From Carex sylvatica (lineage: Eukaryota; Streptophyta; Magnoliopsida; Poales; Cyperaceae), in assembly GCA_964058845.1 (NCBI GenBank), contig CAXKVR010000043.1, positions 434,001 through 498,000 on the forward strand: DNA of 64,000 nucleotides, in the 5' to 3' direction. The position numbers were made by a program, and so were the translations under genes. Shown piece after piece: positions 23,825-35,898 of the stretch; position 1 is the stretch's first letter, and each line of letters begins with the position of its first letter. The notes below the pieces were generated by a model, which was given only the letters and a program-made list of their open reading frames with translations, had not been told where the DNA came from and did no database searches.

Positions 23825-25430
23825 GACACAATCGGCAATTGTACGAATATTGATTATTCGTACGATTTTCGTATGGTTTATTTTACAACTAGTGCATACA
23901 ATATACTGATGACACATTGATTATTTTGGAGGCACATCCAGCAACCGTACGAATTATTGCATCCGTACTACAGGTGTACACGGAGCTATCAGGCCTAAGG
24001 ATCAATAACATGAAATCCTATTTCGTTCCTATTGTAATCCTCCTTGTTTTATCGACACTATTCACCAAATCTTAGCGGTCACTCCTTTTCAGTTGCCCAT
24101 CACATACCTGGGTCTACCGCTGATGGTTAACATACCGAGGAAAGCTAAATTTTAGCCAATGATAGAGGCTATTTAGAATAGACTACAGGGTTGGAAGTCT
24201 AGATTTCTATCGTATAGGGGTAGGATTGCGCTCGTCAAGGCAGTTCTTTCAGCTATGCCTCTACACTATATGCAAGCGCTCTGAATTCCTGTAGGGGTAA
24301 TGGATGCTATCGACATAATGCAGAGAAATTTTCTATGGAAAGGTAATGAACTGTGCAAAGGAATCAACTGCCTCATCAATTGGGATATGGTTTGCTTACT
24401 AAAAGAAAATGGGGGATTAGGGGCCATTAATCTAGTGGCACAGAATGAAGCGTTTCTGACAAAGTGGCTTTGGGAGCTAGAAAGCAAACCAACGGCTCTC
24501 TGGGTGGTCACTCTTTGAAACCTGTATGGAGTATCCACCGTTTTGCAATTACACGCAATTGAGGATGATTCCAGTTTCCTAAAAGTTCTTGTGGGTCTTA
24601 TTCCATTTTACAGATGTTCGTTCGATTCGAATAACGGTCTCCAGTGGCATTGGTCCGCATCAAGCCTCTTTACCTGCGCCTCGGCATACAAGATCATTAA
24701 CCAGAGGAGGTTACAATCCGTGAACCAACATCTTCTCTGGAAAATCAAAATTCCTATGAAGGTGCGTATCTTTATCTGGCTCATGAGAGATAACATAATC
24801 TTAATGCAGCAAGTTCTGATTTCGAGAGGTTGTGCAGTAAAGCACGGTTGTCATCTGTGCAACACGGTAACGGTAGAAATGGCCGATCATATTATGTGAA
24901 CTTTTCATTATGCGACGAGATTTTGGCAAGGATTATTGGCTCATTTCAACATGGGCTACCCAACGGGGGATCAAATTATAGATGTTTGGGACTTAAAACA
25001 ACCAAATGTCTCCATTGTGTCAAGGGACATGTGTAATGCAACATAGGCAGTGGGGGTGTGGGCACTGTGGATGGAGAGGAATCGAAGAGTATTCTCCAAT
25101 AAAAACAAATCGGTGCATCTAGTTTTAAATGATACAATGCTTGACGTTTCTTTTTGTATCAAAGAGGGTTGAACAGGGAAATTAGGAGTTGAGGGGACAT
25201 GGAGGGTCCTATTGCGCCCTCATGACGGCTATTACAGCAAGCTAGTTGGTGCTAGGGCGTGGAAAACCATTTTTTTCCTAATTTAAGTTCGGTTAATTTT
25301 TGATTTTGTGTAATATTGGTGCTTTTAAGATTCAGGTCGCCATTAAAGTAACCACAAACACTTGTAAATAACCTTTTTTATTTATATCAATTCAAATGTT
25401 GGTGGCAATTCGCCGCCAATCGTAAAAAAA
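23825..25430 (+). mobile_element. 5'-truncated LINE (L1-type)
   Basis: It ends in a short poly-A (25424-25430) and is flanked by AAGTATTCATA at 23814-23824 and 25431-25441, an 11-bp TSD. Coding remnants: RT with a YTDDT motif in place of the usual YADDT (~23900), LILEAHPATVRI, LSGLRINNMKS, then RNFLWKG and ENGGLGAINL, and a zf-RVT-like end (WKIKIPMKVRIFIWL, CHLCNT). Stops and shifts occur throughout. Truncation within the RT and a poly-A tail are typical of L1 retrotransposition. Confidence 0.85.
23880..24900 (+). pseudogene. LINE ORF2 fragment: RT palm to zf-RVT
   Basis: This is the coding part of the truncated LINE. The reading frame changes several times. The clearest segments are 24300-24518 (MQRNFLWKG, NWDMVCLLKENGGLGAINL) and 24543-24899 (LWKIKIPMKVRIFIWLMRD, GCHLCNTVTVEMADH). 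The upstream endonuclease and RT fingers are absent. Confidence 0.8.
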
Positions 25431-25441
25431 AAGTATTCATA

Positions 25442-26735
25442 TATAATACATCAAGTATTCATCTATAATACATCAAGTATTCATCTATAACTCATCAAGT
25501 ATTCATACCTAATATATCAAGTATTCAAAAAAATGGACACGTTTATAGAGGTGATTTTTTTTCTCCGTTTAATCTAATAAATATTTCTGACGATCGGTGA
25601 GAAATTTTGCAAATCTAAAATCACGAATATTTTCTACATAATTTTATTTTTCAAATGAGATCCATGATGACATACTTTTGAGTTGTTCGTTGCACAAGTA
25701 TTCATCCTTTATCGAACAAGTATTTATTCTCGTTGTACAAGTGCAAATATAAAAATTGGATACATCACTCATCCATCTTTTACACGTTTTTAGATGTGAG
25801 TTTTTTTTCTCCGTTCAATCTAACCAATATTTCTAACGATCTGTGAGGAATTTTGCAAATCTAAAATCACAAACATTTTCTACATAATTTTATCTTTCAA
25901 ATGAGATCCATGATGGCATACTTTCGAGTTGTCCGTTGCACAAGTATTAATATCTTGTCACGCAACTATTCATACCTAAGATATCAATTATTCATACACG
26001 TTGAAGTATTCATATCTAAGACATCAAGTATTCATTCATATACCTCTATTTTTATTTTAAAATATATTTTTATGTCATTTACTTAGTACGCAGTGACCTA
26101 ATTCACCATTAATAAAGCTTTGTTCTTTACAAAACTTGCTACTTCGTGAGAAAGAGAAACATAGACATGAAAGGGATTAATTGCATCCACATATAGAAAA
26201 TTATTTTGATACGGTTGACAGTGTTGGATATGACTCGGTAGAGGCGTGGTCTAGTATTCATTCATACACGTTAAAGTATTCATTCATACAAGTTGAAGTA
26301 TTCATTCCCGGCACATGCATGCTTGATTGGGATGGAGTGACGGATGATCTCCGGAAGAACATTCACTAGAGCGGGAGCAGCAGACATAGACAAAAAAAAC
26401 TGAGTCGGAAGTGTAAGAGGGAGGAAGCTTATTGTATTTAACTTTTTGAGGTGGGAGAGGGTGGGAGGTGGGATAGGATGGAGCTTATCGATTGAAAAAT
26501 GAAGGCGGAGGCGGAGGTGGGAGAGGTAGGTAGAGGCAGATGTGAGGTGAGGTGTGGAAGATGGAGGTGAGAGAGGCGCAGGTGGAGGTGAAAAAGAAAA
26601 ATAGAGGTGCAAGAGAAAGGAAGAAAGAAGAAAAAAATAAAAGTTGTTAGAAATGGTAGTTATAGTTAAAATATAAAGTTAGTTAGTTGGGAGATGAAAT
26701 GGGAGATGGATATGTGGGAAAAATTATAATTACTC
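25442..26735. repeat. Interior of Mutator-like element copy 1, with two ~250-bp units
   Basis: AAGTATTCAT-type motifs recur many times. The unit containing TTTTTTTTCTCCGTT(C/T)AATCTAA, TTTTGCAAATCTAAAATCAC and TTTCAAATGAGATCCATGATG occurs at about 25553 and 25805. The right part (26400-26640) is purine-rich (GGTGGGAGAGG repeats). No coding function. Confidence 0.75.
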
Positions 26736-26744
26736 TATTTTTTT

Positions 26745-27417
26745 AGCAAAGGATCAGATAGTGGTAAAACCACATCCATATCAGTTTTTTTTAGATACTG
26801 GTATGGATCGGATATTAGATGGATAAGAATCATATATTAAATGGATACGAATGGGATATCCATTTTTCTTTATAACAGTGAATAATATTTTTTTTTCATA
26901 ATATATATTAAATTATATAATATAAATCTACTATTTATATACGGATAATTAAAATTTAAAATTATATCCGTATTTGTATCCGTATTCACACGGATATTCG
27001 AATATTGAATATTTGTATTGAAATTTTAGATACGGACGGATAATATCTGATTTGTTGGCACCCATAGCCTAACTGTTTAATATCCATAAAGAATTTCCAA
27101 TTCAAATTTTAAACCTGTAACCTCACACACATAGAGAGTGTTGCTTTAGCCACGATCACAGATTGCTTCTCAATAAAGTAAATAATTAGGTGCAGGTGAT
27201 GTGGTTAGTACGGGGGTTTATTTACCCCATTTTTTTATAATTAGTAGTAACAATTATTGGTGCTTTTTATATGGTTTTTTATGGTGATATTCACAGAAAT
27301 TATACATTGATCCCCATTATTTATTTAAAATCTGGTCATTAAATTGTTGGCCCTCACACTTGTGAAAATAATAAACTTAAACAACAACAATATATATATA
27401 AAATGAGGAGGAATTCA
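26745..27417. other. AT-rich DNA, possible worn hAT-type MITE
   Basis: 26790-27060 contains GGATCGGATATTAGATGGATA, ATGGGATATCCATTT and ACGGATAATATCTGATTTG, resembling the interior style of the element at 31295-31972. I could not find matching ends. No gene. Confidence 0.35.
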
Positions 27418-27667
27418 ATTAAGTCACTTTGAAAATCGCTGATCAGTAACAATAAAATAAAAAAATATCGTTGGATCAGTGATTTTCAAAATAGCTTAAT
27501 AAATAATAAAAAAATTTCAAAAAATATAAAATTTGATTTCCAAGCACATATTAATATGGAGAAAAAGATGAACAGTTTGGATCTGTTATTTGGACTTTGA
27601 ATCAGGTGATTTATAACTCAATGCACAAAAATGCCTATATATTGCAATATATGGTAGCCTTAATATA
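27418..27667. mobile_element. Half of a palindromic MITE (M2)
   Basis: It starts inside the core (AAGTCACTTTGAAAATCGCTGATC) and runs to the terminus TTGCAATATATGGTAGCCTTA, the same terminus type as M3 and M9. It is followed by TATATATAG. The other arm is missing. Confidence 0.7.
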
Positions 27668-29028
27668 TATAGTATATATGTTCTATATATGTAGACCCAT
27701 AATATTGACCCCATCTAAAAAAGGTTCTGCATCCGTCCCCAACCCAACTCAACAGCACAATATGCCTCTTTAGTTCATACCTAGGTTTTCCAACGATGGC
27801 TCTTAATCAATTAAGGCTGTTAAGTATATATAGCCTATGTTACACCAGCAGTTGACCTAAAGACTGATACATACTTGGTGTATATACAACAGCACCCCTG
27901 AAAGTATTTAGCTAGGCCACTAGGCCATGCCATCAACAGGCCGGGGCAACCTGAAAAGATAGTGTACTTAGTTTAGGTACAATTTTGGTGGGGCACTTCT
28001 CAAGGGTGCCTTACACTAGGTTCAGTTACTGCATGCATGAATTCACTTAATTTGATCGGAACACCTCGGTGCAGTACATGTGTTGTGTTTTGACCATGAG
28101 TCGGCACCCTAGTTTTAATCACTAGCCTAGCTATTACAACTTTGCATGGAACAGCTTGTGGTGGGTAACATATACAAGGACCTCAACCGGTATGGTTCGT
28201 ACAAAAATGAGAGGTTTCTGCTGTTTGTAACTGTATTGATATGTCGGTACACTCGCTGCTTTACCAATTGACCGGGACTTGATCTTTGCTTTGGTGCTTT
28301 ACCAGTTACATCAGTAAACGTGTGAATGTTGAACTACAAACAATTGCACCAATAGATGTGGAGTTAGGTGTAAAATTTGTTTCATTTAATGAAACAGACA
28401 ATATGCCTATTTTTAAAAAAAAATATGTTTGTGTGTGGTGTCAAAATATGAGACTGTGGAGTCGACCAATGAACAGTTATTTGGGGGACCGAATATTTTA
28501 CGGTAAAAAAATGGCCCATTGCAATCAGATTGTAGTGATAATAAATGAGGTTAGTGCTAATTCTATATATATATATATATTCTTTAATCATCTAAGCAAA
28601 ATATAACTACTATATAGCTTTTCTTTTTCTTTTTGAAAAAAAAAATACTAGCTTTTCTTAGAAAGCGTGCATAAGAAATTAAGAAAAACGGCCGTAGTTG
28701 TTATTTATATTAACAAACGGCTGTATCTATACCTTGAAAATGGAAAAATGCGTTAGTATTCTGGCCGCATGTGAAGATTTAAGAGTTTATAAATAGCTAG
28801 ATATAGTTGTGCATTAGTTGCGCTATAGTTTTTTTGGACTTTAAAAGAGATAGCTGTCACATCTCAAATCAGGAATTCTGAATTAAGGTGTGATTATGCC
28901 TCGCCTCATTTTTATTAATCGATAAACACACAAGGCTAATAAACACGAACAATAACAAATAAAGTGGAAGCGTAATATAATCATACAAGCATCAGTCACA
29001 TAACAATATAATCATAGAAGCATCCGCT
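27668..29028. other. Intergenic DNA without recognisable gene
   Basis: An open frame of about 100 codons at 28286-28606 has no family resemblance and ends in a TA repeat, so I do not call it. 28859-29027 (TGTCACATCTCAAATCAGGAATTC...) reads like a piece of a plant Ty3-type LTR, but no partner or TSD was found. Confidence 0.4.
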
Positions 29029-29286
29029 TTATTAAGCCACTTTGAAAATCGCTGATTCAATGGTGCCTTTTGATTCTACTGTTACCGTTGGATCAGCAAT
29101 TTTCAAAGTGGCTTAATAAATAGTAAAAAAAAAATCCAAAAAATATAAAATTTGATCTCCAAGCACATATTAATATGACGAACAAGATTAACGGTTTGGA
29201 TCGGTCATTTGGGCTTTGAATCCGGCGATTTATAATCCAATGCACAAAAATACTTATGCATTGCAATATATGCATGGTAGCCTTAC
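29029..29286. mobile_element. Half of a palindromic MITE (M3)
   Basis: Core arm from TTATTAAGCCACTTTGAAAATCGC through AAGCACATATTAATATG and GGTTTGGATCGGTCATTTGGG to the terminus GCAATATATGCATGGTAGCC. It runs into a (TA)n tract (29286-29311). Confidence 0.75.
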
Positions 29287-29326
<40 letters not shown>

Positions 29327-29328
<2 letters not shown>

Positions 29329-29711
29329 TGGGCTATGGCGAGTTGCTAAGTAAGGATCTTGTTTTACTTTACGCTCATATCTCTGTTTTCAAAGACTAAA
29401 TGGTTGATCTGAACTGCTGAACATAATATCCATATTGAAATATGCTTGGAGACTAAATTTTACATTTTTTGGAAAAAAAAAATTATATTTTTTTAGATAG
29501 TTAGAAAACCGTTATTTTTGGATGGATTCTAGACTATAAAAAAAAAAAGAAGAAGTGATTTTGAAAAAAAAAATGTAAAATTTGGTCTCCTAGTACATTT
29601 CAATATGGAAATCATGTTGAGTGATTCGGATCGTCTCTTTAAAGTTTCAAATATAAAAAATATAGATGTGAAGTAAAACAAGGCTCTTACTTCTCAACTC
29701 ACCATAGCCAC
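29327..29711. mobile_element. Palindromic MITE (M4), M1 terminus type
   Basis: GATGGGCTATGGCGAGTTGC at the left and the complement of ...CTCAACTCACCATAGCC at the right. The core is shared with M1. It lies directly after a (TA)n(GA)n tract and is followed by ACTCTCTCTCTC. Confidence 0.78.
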
Positions 29712-31294
29712 ACTCTCTCTCTCTACTTTATAGAAAAAACCGACAATGTACAATAATTATCAGCATCCTCTTATCTTGTGGTTTCAGATAGCAGCCAGGA
29801 CTGTAGCAGTTCATATGAAACCTCTTAATTATTATTCTGAAATTTGAATTCTCTTGACCGGTTGGCCCTTGCACGTATATACATACCCCACATGACACTA
29901 TCACTACAGCACACTTGCACAAATATTCAAAAACGGTCTAACCTAGCTGGTTTCTGGTTTGCACTTTTTACTTGTCCAGCGAGAGAGCTAGCTAGAGATA
30001 TATAATATAGCTTTCTTTGCTGGGGGACCATATCCTGAAAGGAAGTTCGGATCGTCTGCATTATGTATGTTATTGTTTGAGTTTGAATTCGGAACGTTTG
30101 ATCAAAATCTAAGTGATCAATCATCTAGCTAACAAGCCTAGCTAGCTAGGTCATGAAAGAACCGACCTATTATTAGATGAACTACCATGAACAGCAATGT
30201 GCATTTTGTGACTGTTCCCCTTTCCTCTTTAGAGAGAGAGAGAGATCTAGCATCTGGTCAAAGGGATCAGAAACATAACAGATGAGTAAATGTGAATTGA
30301 TTAAAACGGCCAAGGATTTGCCATTGGCACGTTCTCATGTACAACGCTTGTGCTGTACATATATGTCAGCTACAGCTTTGATTCCCTTCTTCTCTTTAGC
30401 CCGCCTTAGACCTAACACAACCTCTATTTATTTAGTGCAACTACATGTCTCCGCTCCTTTTTATTTCTATACCCCACAAATCTTGCCTAACCTATTTCTC
30501 TCTCATTTTTGCAATCAATACAATAAATAGTTCTCTCCTTTTTGCCTCTATTTGAATTTATGAAGGTATAGTCATGCTTGTGGTGATATATATATTTATT
30601 TCACAATACCATTTACATATGCTTGTGGTGACGAATAAATGACGTACTTTTTTTAAATGATCAAAACAAACTAAATTAATATATAAACAACTCTTTTTCA
30701 ATTATTAAAAATGGCAGTGCCACCGTCTTGCATATTTGTGCAAATTAATTATGAAGGTGGCAACACCAACATCTTACTTTTATTGTAAATATTGCAGAAA
30801 TGTGTGTAAAGTTTGACAACTCGACAAGAATAATTTACAGAACGTATTCAAGTACTTGTCTTATATTTTTCTGTCTTGCGCTTATTCATCTTCAGATATA
30901 TATGTAGTCTTATCTCCCAAAAATTCCAAATCATTTGAATTTTGTAATAATTAAGGCGCATGATTTAATTATTTACATATTCCAAGATATATATACTATA
31001 AGAACAAAATCATTCAACCTTGGTAGTCTCTACCAAGCATTCCCAAAAAAAAAAAAAACTCCTTTTTTATGGTCCTAACTGATTCACCCCTAGTTTTGAC
31101 CTAATATTTACTTTTCTTTTTTGAAAAAAAAAAAATTAGGCGTGGGATTAGATATATATTCCCTTTTAATCTTCCCAAATGTTATAATTTCAATTTTCAT
31201 TGCTTTGTGATGTCATCATGAGCACATCTTCCTGCATTCCAACTTCTTGGATAAATTAATCAATTTTGGAAAGACTTGTGGATTGCCATATCAT
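29712..31294. other. Intergenic DNA
   Basis: No gene supported. Contains poly-A runs (31051-31063, 31124-31134) and a GAGAGAGAGAGAGA stretch near 30231-30244. Short open frames here have no recognisable content. Confidence 0.45.
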
Positions 31295-31972
31295 TAGGGG
31301 TTTTAATGGATATCGGGTAGAGATATTTTCATTCTCATAGCCAAATATAATTAATTTTATTCATATCCTACCCATACCCATTAAATTTTAGGATTTATTC
31401 ATACTCTTCCCTAACCCATTAAGATAAAGGGTAACAAAATGAATAATTGGTAATTATCCAATGAATTAATAGCTTTTGTAATTTAATCTAAAATATAAAA
31501 CACACACACATATATATATATTAAACATATAGCGTACATAATATCATATAGTTTTTAATCTCATTATTATAAATTATAAATTATTAATAAAATATAACTA
31601 TATAATGTTGTATAAATCACTTTTGTCATAAATTAATTATTAAAAAATTAAAATGTTGGATAAATCAATTTTATTGTATTACTAAAATAAATTATATAAA
31701 TGTTGCATAAATAACTCTAATAATAATAAATTATATGGCTTTACATATAAATAATAAATTATCATATCGAATTTAATATTTATCAATTACTCTATAGGGT
31801 CACGGATACAAAATAGCTCTTAATTACTTGTATCCTTAACCAATAAGCTAATGAAACGTTTTCTTATCCATATCCATACTCCTTAAGTTAACAGAGAAAA
31901 AATGTTATATTCACCTTATCGAATATAATAAGAATTGGGGAAATGGTTAAAAGTGTTTGGTTGACACCCCTA
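31295..31972. mobile_element. hAT-like MITE
   Basis: 678 bp beginning TAGGGGTTTTAATGGATATC and ending GTTGACACCCCTA. The flanks CATATCAT (31287-31294) and CTTATCAT (31973-31980) match at seven of eight positions, fitting an 8-bp TSD. The interior is AT-rich with no ORF. Confidence 0.72.
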
Positions 31973-32055
31973 CTTATCATAATATATAATTCTCTCTTCA
32001 CTTTATAGGAATCCTTCAAGGATCAAGCCAAGGTTCCCACAACATTACGTTAAGG

Positions 32056-32099
32056 GCGTGGGAAGAAAAAAATTCAGTTGAATTTTTTTCTTCCCACGC
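32056..32099. repeat. Perfect 21-bp-arm hairpin
   Basis: GCGTGGGAAGAAAAAAATTC... is followed after two bases (GT) by its exact reverse complement. The total length is 44 bp. No U-run terminator role is expected in a nuclear genome. It lies about 1.4 kb upstream of the ALOG start codon. Confidence 0.9.
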
Positions 32100-32687
32100 A
32101 TATAGTAACTAATAGTTCATTTTGATCCATATTTCAAATCCGTTCTCAATCCCATGTATCCGCCGAACATGTCCTAACTCATTCTCCGGTTCTCAAACAA
32201 GTATTAGCGAAGTACGTACCAATTAAAAAGATTTGGTAGGAAAGGAGAAAAAGGTATACACAGAGAAATAAATAAGTACAATGAATAGTTCTCACACATG
32301 CACGTAGATAACCAATTAGTCTTTTCAGCTCTGAAGTCTTAGCAGCACTAGCAATCTCCTACCAGTCAAAATTTACAACGTGTCAAATGTCTATTGTTGG
32401 CACAAGCATCTTTCAAACAAATTAACCTAAAGAACAAGTGTAGGAAAATATCTGTTAGCTAATCAAGAATACATACATGCTCAATATATGGAAAACTGCA
32501 ATCTCAGCCAGTAAAATTGATTAGGAGTCACTAGTCAGGATGCATAATTTGTTGGGTCAGGTAATTGATTCCACTCGTTTTTTTTTAATTACTTTACTAT
32601 GTCCCACAGTTTAATTTCCATTTTCTGTCAACATCATGCTTCATATGAGGAGGCTTCCCCTCTTCTCTAACACAAAAGCAGGTGTTC

Positions 32688-33519
32688 TCTCTCTCTCTAG
32701 AGAGAGAATAAAGTTCCGGAAAGAAGTCTTTGTTTACCTCTTTTTTGAGGCAGACACATCACTCATTAACACCTGAAATTCCTGTTAGACCATTGAAATC
32801 ACACTGTTTCTGTATTGATCCAGTAGCTCTCACCTCCACAGCTTATTCACTCCAAAGGTAATCTTTCTCTCGCTCCTAGTTTTCTCTAGATGATGCATCT
32901 ATCTTCTCTAAACCTTTCATTAACCAAACCAGATCTTTCTTATCTACTACATACTGTTTCTCCTATATGATGTCCAAAATTTCTCACTGTGCCCCCTCCA
33001 GCTCTCCCCTCTCCAGGAACAAACACCCACATAGACTGCAAATAACAAAAAGTAGTACTACTTCAAAAGAAGATCCGTAAACAATATGCTGAAAAACCAA
33101 TACAAATTAGGAAAAAGAATTAACTGTGATATATTATTTTATTTAGCTAGCAAATTTTCAGATATTACAGCTTGGTCATTATTGAGCAATTTGGAGAAGG
33201 ACGGCCGATGGATTTTCATTTTTGGGTGCTTTTTGTTCCGGAAAATAACCATTTTTTTTTGTTTAAATTTGTTTCCCTTTGAAACTTAGTCATAGAATAT
33301 TGTTATACAAGAACATATTTTATCGAGCATGAGAGGCTTCTGATTCAAACCCTAGATATCAGAACTAACCATGATTTCCTTCATTTCAGGTACGATATTT
33401 TGATATTCATATACCGGTTATAATATCCACGAGGGGAGATCAAGAAGCAGCTCAGCAGCAAAGTACTTGATTCCATCAAAAACTGAAGTTAATCATCGAT
33501 ATAATAACACAAAGAATAA
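32688..33519 (+). promoter_or_regulatory. Putative promoter/5' UTR of the ALOG gene with an intron
   Basis: A pyrimidine/purine element (CTCTCTCTCTCTAGAGAGAGA) lies at 32688-32708. CTCCAAAG|GTAATC (donor at 32858) and TCATTTCAG|G (acceptor at 33389) are good splice signals that would remove a 532-bp intron within the 5' UTR. The exon and transcription start are inferred. No transcript evidence is available. Confidence 0.5.
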
Positions 33520-34155
33520 ATGGACCTGATTCCCAATCCACCCGATAGTCCCCCATCAGAAGGATTCTTCGCTTCCTTCTCCTCCTCTTCCACCTCCTCT
33601 GCTGCTGCTGCTGCCACCTCCTCCAACCCTTCCCAGTCTCAATCTCCACAGCCCCAATCACCAAGCCGCTATGAATCCCAAAAACGCCGTGACTGGAACA
33701 CCTTCGGCCAATACCTCCGCAACCATCGGCCCCCACTTGCACTCGCTCGCTGCAATGCTGCTCATGTTCTTGAGTTCCTGCGTTACATGGACCAATTTGG
33801 GAAGACTAAAGTTCACACTCAGATGTGCCCCTTTTTTGGGCACCCAAACCCGCCTGCCCCATGTCCCTGCCCGTTGAAGCAAGCATGGGGCTCTCTGGAT
33901 GCCCTCATAGGTCGCCTCCGTGCCGCTTATGAAGAAAATGGCGGGAAGCCAGAGACTAACCCGTTCGGTGCCCGTGCTGTCAGGTTATATCTACGTGAGG
34001 TGCGCGAGACGCAAGCCAAAGCAAGAGGGATTAGTTATGAGAAGAAGAAGAGAAAGAAGCCACCGCAACATGGCGAAGCGGGTACATCTGGGAGAAGCCC
34101 TCCTCCACCACCACCACCTGCTGCTGGTGCAGCCTCCCCGCCTTTCATCACTTAA
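33520..34155 (+). CDS. ALOG domain (LSH/G1-like) transcription regulator
   Basis: 211 residues, intact, no intron in the coding part. Residues 1-48 are Ser/Ala/Gln/Pro-rich ([15 protein letters not shown]). The ALOG domain spans about 49-176: [17 protein letters not shown], then [28 protein letters not shown]. The zinc-ribbon insert has H99, C103, H108, C115 and C117 ([19 protein letters not shown]), followed by [20 protein letters not shown] and [17 protein letters not shown] nuclear localisation signal KKKRKK lies at 175-180. The tail is poly-Pro (194-200) and Ala-rich. ALOG proteins are plant-specific nuclear DNA-binding regulators of organ boundaries, light-dependent growth and flower/inflorescence form. 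They are thought to derive from a recombinase DNA-binding domain. Length is typical. The exact orthologue among LSH members cannot be told from this sequence alone. Confidence 0.95.
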   Translation: MDLIPNPPDSPPSEGFFASFSSSSTSSAAAAATSSNPSQSQSPQPQSPSRYESQKRRDWNTFGQYLRNHRPPLALARCNAAHVLEFLRYMDQFGKTKVHTQMCPFFGHPNPPAPCPCPLKQAWGSLDALIGRLRAAYEENGGKPETNPFGARAVRLYLREVRETQAKARGISYEKKKRKKPPQHGEAGTSGRSPPPPPPPAAGAASPPFIT

Positions 34156-35536
34156 TGCTTCCTGTGCGATGAATTAAATATATTCCTCCTGTTTTGAGAG
34201 GTATGCATTTGATTTATTTGTTGCGTTGTGTTGTGTTGTAATTTCGTTTCTTGTCAGAGGAGTGCAACTAATGACTGCATCAGTACATGATGGCGGTTGG
34301 AGTTACGTTGCAGCTTTAGTACTTGCTATTGATTGGGTTATTTTGTAGATTGGTTTTGCTTTATGTTAGTGGAACTAGTGTTTTTGATTTGAACATAAAT
34401 TGTCCATCTCTGGCATTGTTTTCTTGTTTTTTATTTGAACATCAAATGTCGTCTCTTTCATTGGTTTCATTTCCATGGCACTGAATGGTGTGAACCAACA
34501 TTAATCGTAACGTAATAATGTACTACATAACAATTACCTATGAATAAAATTTCGTAGGTTGACTAATTCATTCTATCTTTATTAATGAATCAGAATCTTA
34601 ATTTTCAAAAATTCATCTATTATAACTACAATTCAATTGAACAATCAGATAGTGCGCGCACATCTATAAACAAAACCACAGGAGCTGTCCAGTAAGAGAA
34701 GTTCTCACAACTGTTTTCTAGGGTTGTATACTCAAATGTATTTGTTTCCTTTTTTGGTTTGAACACCTTCAAGAGATTACATAACACAATAACACATAAA
34801 TGTATATATTAATATTGTGCACGTCTTAGACAAAAGAAATGATTAGTGCTACTTAATTTGGCCATGCATGAAGGCCTGTTTTGTTCTGTTCATGATTTGA
34901 TTTACTTAAATAGGAACTTACCTATATAATTTGTTTTGTTTTTGGCATGTTGTCTTTTTTGGAAATGAAGATTTAGTGTGGTCTTTTTTTTATCATTAAA
35001 ATGCCCGTAGGCTTATTTAGTGTGGTCTTTATTATAACGATTTTGAGTATTGTCAAAAGCGAATTTTATTTCTACATAGTACAGAACATTGTTCTTTGTC
35101 ATGAGTAATACATGAAGTCACTATTTTCTCTTGATTCTTTCTATTTCATGAACATATATAGTAGCTTCCCCTTTCCTTATTAGTATTTTTATCTCAAATT
35201 TTCCTGTTCCAAAATGACCATACCTAATCATATATGAACTGTTTAGTTCTTGAAAAGATAGCTGCATCTCGCTTGATATTGCAAATAAGATGCAGTTCAA
35301 GTTCTAAATAGTCAATAGTGATTTCATATCATCATGGCTGAGTTGTTATACAGATGGAACTTTAATCATGATGCTATAATTCATCGTACATAATATCCGA
35401 CAAATGATCATGCATAAAGCATAGCCAATAATGGCAACAATTAATTAATATTGAGTTTAATGCATGATATTCTGTACCAAAACACAAATTCATTGATTAT
35501 ATATCAAAAAATTCTTAGGGGCCACCTGAAAAGCTT
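34156..35536. other. 3' UTR and downstream flank of the ALOG gene
   Basis: The 3' UTR probably runs a few hundred bases. An AATAAA-like signal (GAATAAAATTT) lies at ~34542. The rest is AT-rich with no further gene or clear repeat. Confidence 0.5.
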
Positions 35537-35898
35537 TTTAAGGGGGGGAGAGGAGATGCTATTTTTTTTTTTTTTTTTTTAATTTATTGTGATGTAACGA
35601 AAAGAACAAAAATCCGTTCGTTCTATTTTTGTGCTTTTTTGTGATGTCCTTTCAAGGACCCAGTTATTATGCATTAAATTCATTAAGAAGTAGGATCATT
35701 GACGAGATAACGACATTTAATTATTATTTTTGTCATGTCATATTTACAACTGGAAAACAAATTAATTTGACATTTAAATTAGTTTTGAACCACCAATTCC
35801 GTGGTGGTTTGCATTTTCCTACATAATCATCCATAATTAAGTTCAAGTAACCGTTACGAGGAAAAAATAGCATCACAATATCGATCTCCCCCTTAAAG
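35537..35898. mobile_element. Small TIR element (MITE)
   Basis: The left end TTTTTAAGGGGGGGAG...GATGCTATTTTTT mirrors the right end AAAAAATAGCATCAC...ATCTCCCCCTTAAA. TTAA borders both G-runs, so a TTAA or TAA-type target site is possible. No ORF of substance. Confidence 0.65.

Larger units (their letters stand above)
12861..26735. mobile_element. Mutator-like non-autonomous element, copy 1 (host of the nest)
   Basis: The left end GGGAGCAGCTAGCTATCTCCC and the right end (complement GTAATTATAATTTTTCCC...ATCTCCCATTTCATC) form loose inverted termini. TATTTTTTT is repeated exactly at 12852-12860 and 26736-26744, a 9-bp TSD typical of Mutator-like elements. Removing the inserted Copia (12886-23690) and LINE (23825-25430) leaves about 1.45 kb of own sequence. 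That remnant contains many AAGTATTCAT motifs and two ~250-bp tandem units. A second copy lies at 45215-48878. Confidence 0.8.

Noticed and set aside
26280..26612. 110-codon ORF on the - strand, Pro/Ser/Leu-rich
   Set aside because: Complement of the matching purine-rich repeat in copy 1. Low complexity.
28286..28606. 106-codon ORF
   Set aside because: No family resemblance, ends in a TA microsatellite, AT-rich context. Likely chance.
28859..29027. Possible Ty3-type LTR fragment (TGTCACATCTC...)
   Set aside because: No partner LTR, TSD or primer site. Mentioned only in the gap description.
33476..33882. ORFs opposite or out of frame with the ALOG gene
   Set aside because: Shadows of the CDS. 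The + strand frame alone shows the conserved domain.
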